The position numbers and the translations under genes were made by a program. The notes beneath the pieces are model-generated. The model saw only the letters and a list, made by a program, of their open reading frames with translations, searched no databases and was not told the origin of the DNA. Below are positions 60,265 through 64,000 of a stretch of 64,000 nt of DNA, one piece after another (the first letter of the stretch is position 1; each line of letters begins with the position of its first letter). Source of the DNA: Acidobacteriota bacterium (GTDB lineage Bacteria; Acidobacteriota; Blastocatellia; RBC074); NCBI GenBank assembly GCA_018269055.1, contig JAFDVI010000053.1, forward strand, positions 49,239-113,238. The letters are read 5' to 3'.

Positions 60265-61231
60265 ACTGATTGAAAAACATTCGCGCTTCGCCATCACGTC
60301 CCACATTCGACCGGACGGCGACAGTTTGGGGTCGTCATTGGCGCTTGCCTGGATTTTGAAAGGATTAAACAAGGATGCCGAGGTGATCATGTGCGATTCC
60401 GTACCGCACTCATATTCCAAATTGCCCGGCGCTGATGAAGTACGCGTCATCAGGGACATTGATCGGGATTACGACGCTGTTTTCGTGATTGAATGTAGCG
60501 ACGTGACCCGTCCTGGGCTCCCCTCTTTGAAAGATCAGTTCGTCGTCAACATTGACCATCATTCAACGACTGCCCTATTTGGCGATCTGAACTGGATTGA
60601 TTCGACAGCCGCAGCAGTCGGCGAAATGATTTACAACCTGGCCAAAGCCATTGGCGCAAAAGTTTCGCCTGAAGTTGCCAGTTGCGTTTACGCCGCTTTG
60701 TTGACAGACACTGGATCGTTTCACTTTTCCAATACCACGGAGCGCACCTTCAAAATCGCCAGCGAATTGGTCCGCCACGGTGCACAACCGGCCAAACTTT
60801 CGCAGGCAATTTTTTACAGTTACCCTTACGCCAAAGTTCGCCTTGTCGGGGCGGTTCTTTCCACCCTGCAACGCGATGAATCCGGGCGCATCGCCTGGAT
60901 CACCATGAGCAAAGAAGCCATGGAAAATTCCGGCGCTTCCGAAGACGATTCAGACGGAATCATCAATTACCCGCTGACCGTCGGAGATGTGGAAGCTGTT
61001 GCGTTTTTCCGTGAACTTCCAAACTCCACCTATCGCATCAGCCTGCGGTCAAAAAACCGAGTCAACGTCGCCCGCGTCGCAGAACTTTTTGGCGGAGGCG
61101 GACACGCCAATGCTGCCGGCTTCACCATCAAAGCCAACTTTGAAGAGTTGAGCCAGGACGTGATTGAGCAATTGAAAGAAGCCGTCGCCGCAGCTCCGGC
61201 TGTCAACGGACGCGAAATCAAACCTCGATAG
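60245..61231 (+). CDS. nrnA: DHH-family nanoRNase / pAp phosphatase (NrnA-like)
   Basis: NrnA degrades short RNA fragments and dephosphorylates pAp. The 328-residue protein shows the DHH motifs: HIRPDGDSLGSSLAL near residue 20, FVIECSDVTRP, the DHH triad in VNIDHHSTTALFGD near 105, and ALLTDTGSF near 155. The C-terminal DHHA1 glycine motif is GGGGHANAAGF near 285. It overlaps rbfA by 20 bp. In many bacteria this gene sits right between rbfA and truB; truB is not present here. Confidence 0.93.
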   Translation: MLGQVIELIEKHSRFAITSHIRPDGDSLGSSLALAWILKGLNKDAEVIMCDSVPHSYSKLPGADEVRVIRDIDRDYDAVFVIECSDVTRPGLPSLKDQFVVNIDHHSTTALFGDLNWIDSTAAAVGEMIYNLAKAIGAKVSPEVASCVYAALLTDTGSFHFSNTTERTFKIASELVRHGAQPAKLSQAIFYSYPYAKVRLVGAVLSTLQRDESGRIAWITMSKEAMENSGASEDDSDGIINYPLTVGDVEAVAFFRELPNSTYRISLRSKNRVNVARVAELFGGGGHANAAGFTIKANFEELSQDVIEQLKEAVAAAPAVNGREIKPR

Positions 61232-61349
61232 GATTTCACTTCTCCCGCCTTGAAAGACTTTTCGGTTGCCGAATCGAATCCGCAAAGCTTAAACTTCGCC
61301 CTGCCTCCTCAAAGTTTCATTGCTTCGTTTTTCTCTCCCCGATGAATAC

Positions 61350-62168
61350 ATGATCATGCAGTACCTGACGATTACACCGACGAAAGCCTTTTTCCATCGC
61401 CTTCGCCTGAACCGATTGATTCAGCTTACACTTCTTGGCTGCCTGTTGACGTCTCTTTCGACACCTGCCAAAGCTCAAAACACACGATCAAGAATCGTTC
61501 AGGAAAAACCATCCAACTCAAGGAAAGCTTCCACCAGGCCCAAACCATTGACGGCGAAAGATCATCGTCAAGCCGAACAGAAATTGGCAGATCTGGGATA
61601 TTGGACGGGAAAAGTTGATGGGCGCTGGGATGTTGCTTCCAGAAACGCGTTAATTGCCTTTCAAAAAGTCGAGCGCTTGAAACCCAGCGGACAACTGACA
61701 CGCGCCACATTTGACCGGCTTATCGAGGCGGAACCACCAGTTCCCCGTGAAACCGGAGCCGCACACATTGAAGTTGATCTTCCCAGACAAGTGTTGTTTG
61801 TGGTTGAGGATTCCGGCATCGTCAAACGCGTGTTGCCCATTTCCACGGGCAGCGGCAAAGAGTTTTATTCGGAAGGCTGGGCGCGCGACGCCATCACGCA
61901 TCCGGGACGCTATCAGGTTCGCCAGAAAATTCCGGGATGGAAAAAGAGCGCTTTGGGCGAGATGTATTACCCGGTGTACTTCATGTACGGCACAGCCATA
62001 CATGGTTCACAATCGGTTCCGACCAAACCGGCCAGCCACGGATGCGTTCGCATCCCGATGTTTGCGGCCAAGGAATTTTATAAATCCACGCCTATTGGCA
62101 TGCCTGTCATGATTTACAAGGACTCGGTAACGCCCGCGTCGCTTCCCGCGGAGCCAGATAAACCGTAA
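61350..62168 (+). CDS. Exported L,D-transpeptidase with peptidoglycan-binding domain
   Basis: The 272-residue protein has a signal sequence (residues 15-42, RLIQLTLLGCLLTSLSTPAKA), a peptidoglycan-binding helical domain (DHRQAEQKLADLGYW, then GRWDVASRNALIAFQKV) and a YkuD catalytic domain with the active-site motif HGSQSVPTKPASHGCVRIP (H, S, H, G, C, R). It forms 3-3 cross-links or attaches proteins to peptidoglycan. Two in-frame ATGs (61350 and 61356) are possible; neither has a strong ribosome-binding site. Confidence 0.9.
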   Translation: MIMQYLTITPTKAFFHRLRLNRLIQLTLLGCLLTSLSTPAKAQNTRSRIVQEKPSNSRKASTRPKPLTAKDHRQAEQKLADLGYWTGKVDGRWDVASRNALIAFQKVERLKPSGQLTRATFDRLIEAEPPVPRETGAAHIEVDLPRQVLFVVEDSGIVKRVLPISTGSGKEFYSEGWARDAITHPGRYQVRQKIPGWKKSALGEMYYPVYFMYGTAIHGSQSVPTKPASHGCVRIPMFAAKEFYKSTPIGMPVMIYKDSVTPASLPAEPDKP

Positions 62169-62185
62169 ATCGTTTTTTCCCTTCG

Positions 62186-62215
62186 AAAAGCTTAGCGCTC
62201 TTCGGCTAAGCTTTT
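62186..62215. terminator. Bidirectional terminator between convergent genes
   Basis: AAAAGCTTAGC (62186-62196) and GCTAAGCTTTTT (62205-62215) form a stem with A-run and T-run on the two sides. The stop codon of the minus-strand gene (62206-62208) is inside one arm. Confidence 0.85.
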
Positions 62216-62658
62216 TGGCAGGCGAGATATTTTTCGATGGAAGCAAATGTGTTTTTCCACCCCGTTTCACAGGCGGCGTAAAACTCATCTGCAACGGCAT
62301 CCGCAGGAAATCCATCTTGAGTCACGCGCAAAACAGCCCCTGCCGCGGAAGCTTCGACAATGAATTCGGTTGTCATCGTGGCATCAAACGGGGGCTGGCC
62401 AGACTTGGCGAAATACTTGCTCTCAGTCAGGAACAATCTGCGAGGCGGTTCAATCGCTGAAATCTTGTACAAAGCCACATAATCCGGAATGTCTTCATTG
62501 CCCCAAACGGCCGCCCAGACTCCATTTTGTTTTGCCAGCACAATCACACGCGAAGCGCCCCACCAATCACGAATTGCGCTGGGAGTCACCAGCACCCTAA
62601 AAACTTCTTCGGGCGAAACCGCCAATTCAATCTGGTGAATATGTTTTCGCGTTGTCAT
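62206..62658 (-). CDS. SRPBCC / AHSA1-domain protein
   Basis: The 150-residue protein has the START-like ligand-binding fold of AHSA1 proteins: HQIELAVSPEEVFRVLVTPSAIRDWWGA at the start, VRVTQDG-like LRVTQDGFPADA and the closing helix GWKNTFASIEKYL. The ligand is unknown. It stands in a minus-strand run with the thioesterase (13-nt gap). Confidence 0.82.
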   Translation of the reverse strand: MTTRKHIHQIELAVSPEEVFRVLVTPSAIRDWWGASRVIVLAKQNGVWAAVWGNEDIPDYVALYKISAIEPPRRLFLTESKYFAKSGQPPFDATMTTEFIVEASAAGAVLRVTQDGFPADAVADEFYAACETGWKNTFASIEKYLACQKA

Positions 62659-62671
62659 TTTTACCTCACAC

Positions 62672-63073
62672 TTATGACAAAGCGTTGCGGAGCGTTTCGG
62701 GAATTAAAGCAGGTTTCCCGTCTTTGACAACAACAACGGTCATAGAACCTTCCAGCGCCAATTCCGTACAGGCGTCATCATTGAAAACCTGGTAATCGTA
62801 ACGAATGGAACTGTTGCCAAGTCTGCCAACCGTGACGCGCATTACGAATGGAGCGTCCAGCGCCAACACACGATGGAAAACGGCATCCACATGCTTGCGC
62901 GGGAAATCATATTCTCTGACTTCCACGCCGCCGCCGAGCATTTCAATTCCCACCGAACGTAACAATTCCACCTCACCTTCTTCAAAGTATTCAAAGATAC
63001 GCGGGTAGTGCAGCCGTCCAGCGGCATCAGCATCGGCCCAGCGGATTCGCCGCTTCAATTCAATCGAAGCCAT
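62672..63073 (-). CDS. Acyl-CoA thioesterase, YbgC/4HBT hotdog fold
   Basis: The 133-residue protein has the hotdog helix and active-site segment RWADADAAGRLHYPRIFEYFEEGEVELLRSVG. The first aspartate after W is the catalytic residue of the family, with histidine rather than the usual tyrosine in the HYP part. It should hydrolyse short or aromatic acyl-CoA thioesters; the true substrate is unknown. The ATG at 63073 overlaps no gene and lies 29 nt after the M20 peptidase stop. Confidence 0.85.
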   Translation of the reverse strand: MASIELKRRIRWADADAAGRLHYPRIFEYFEEGEVELLRSVGIEMLGGGVEVREYDFPRKHVDAVFHRVLALDAPFVMRVTVGRLGNSSIRYDYQVFNDDACTELALEGSMTVVVVKDGKPALIPETLRNALS

Positions 63074-63101
63074 TTACTCTCCAGTTTCAACTTTCAAATT
63101 G

Positions 63102-64000
63102 TCATTTCGCCAACTGCTCGATGATTTCATAAAAGAACTTTACGCCGTCCACAAACGCTTTCTTGCCAATGCGCTCGTCGTTTCCGTGAAACCCTCCGCC
63201 CAGTTCCCTGTTTGGCGCAATGAAGGGTGAAAAGCCATAACTGTGAATTCCAAGATCGCGGAAGTAATGACAATCGGTAAATCCCGCCAAGACCGGGTGG
63301 GTAATAATCGCGCCAGGAAAGCGCCGAGCCACTACGTCTGTGACGGCCTTGACCAAATCAGTATCAACGGGGGATGCGTTGGCTTCAAATGCCAACACGG
63401 GTTCAATTTTGACCGAGTCGTCTTTGATGACTCCGCGCAATTCCGCAATCCAGCGTTCCAGCTTTTCGCCCGGAACCAGTCGCGTATCTACTTCCGCCGT
63501 CGCCACAGGAGAAATCACATTCACTTTGTTACTGCCATTCAGCACCGTTACGGAAATCGTGTTGTGCGTCAGCGCTTTCGCCCCAGGATCCAATTCCAGT
63601 ATCTTTACGAATGCCGGATCGTTGACTGCTTCGCGCAAGTTGGAATACTTCGCCGCCTGATCCGGTGGCAGCAACGGCGCCATTGCCTTAAACGATTGTT
63701 CCACCACCGGGGTCAGTTGAATCGCAGGCGAATAATCCAGCAACCGATTCAACGCCCGCAGCAACCGATTGACCGCCGAATTCGGCCTGGGAATGGAAGC
63801 ATGGCCGGGTTCGCCCGTCGCCGTCAGCCGTAACCAGGCGGGCGTTTTTTCCGAAGGTCCGACGCCAATTGCCAAAACCTTGCCATTGCCATCAACCAGA
63901 TTATTGCCCCCTTCGTTGAATAGAAATTCGGCTTTTCCCAATAACTCCGGATGCGTTTTGGCAAACCAACCAGCGCCTAACAATCCCCCCGCTTCTTCAT
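63102..64000 (-). CDS. M20-family metallopeptidase, cut by the window edge
   Basis: The frame continues past 64000, and the first complete codons at the edge read EEAGGLLGAGWF, which is the conserved EEAGG metal-binding segment of M20 peptidases, so about 130-180 residues lie outside. The inside part has the dimerisation domain (LTATGEPGHASIPRPN with its GHAS turn, RLVPGEKLERWI) and the closing catalytic strands (GGFHGNDERIGKKAF). These enzymes are carboxypeptidases or dipeptidases. A TTG at 63983 is not the true start. Confidence 0.85.
   Translation of the reverse strand, partial: EEAGGLLGAGWFAKTHPELLGKAEFLFNEGGNNLVDGNGKVLAIGVGPSEKTPAWLRLTATGEPGHASIPRPNSAVNRLLRALNRLLDYSPAIQLTPVVEQSFKAMAPLLPPDQAAKYSNLREAVNDPAFVKILELDPGAKALTHNTISVTVLNGSNKVNVISPVATAEVDTRLVPGEKLERWIAELRGVIKDDSVKIEPVLAFEANASPVDTDLVKAVTDVVARRFPGAIITHPVLAGFTDCHYFRDLGIHSYGFSPFIAPNRELGGGFHGNDERIGKKAFVDGVKFFYEIIEQLAK

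Overview
The window looks like a chromosomal segment of a soil or sediment bacterium, most likely an acidobacterium of the Blastocatellia type. This is inferred from gene style (paired SpoIIE-type phosphatases, a short-form SAH hydrolase, NusA with an acidic tail, many small GC-rich intergenic hairpins). No rRNA or marker search could be run, so the taxon is tentative. No rRNA or tRNA genes were seen.

Region 1 (1-23146) is a complete type I-C CRISPR-Cas locus on the + strand. A WYL-domain regulator is followed by cas3, cas5c, cas8c (with an in-frame internal start giving Cas11c), cas7c, an unfamiliar 109-codon gene, cas4, cas1 and cas2. A leader of about 210 bp and one very large array follow: 175 repeats and 174 spacers by hand count, 12.5 kb. 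Two palindrome-rich insertions interrupt the operon: five mini-hairpins between cas8c and cas7c, and a 310-bp element with inverted ends between cas4 and cas1. The 109-aa protein is set between cas7c and cas4 with a 4-nt gap and a 4-nt overlap. It is the best candidate for something undescribed.

Region 2 (23176-36335): an AraC regulator starting 29 nt after the last repeat, a VOC-fold protein, the SAM-cycle pair metK-ahcY (metK preceded by a short structured leader that can hide its ribosome-binding site), divergent acetyl-CoA synthetase, an exported M28 peptidase, a small exported phosphatase, and two tandem membrane PP2C/SpoIIE-type phosphatases, the first with altered catalytic residues.

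Region 3 (36453-39531, - strand): an exported protein with two tandem truncated-hemoglobin domains, a cupin, a small membrane protein and an AraC/GyrI-like regulator.

Region 4 (39587-50933, - strand): a surface-polysaccharide cluster with a FecR-like protein, a TPR protein, O-antigen ligase/polymerase, Wza-type export protein, Wzc-type tyrosine kinase, two glycosyltransferases and a WecD/WecE-like pair for an acetylated TDP-amino-dideoxysugar. An RND-type adaptor lipoprotein, a divergent sialidase-like protein and a coiled-coil membrane protein follow.

Region 5 (54814-64000): the translation operon rimP-nusA-infB-rbfA-nrnA, then an L,D-transpeptidase, and on the - strand an AHSA1/SRPBCC protein, a YbgC-like thioesterase and an M20 peptidase cut by the right edge.
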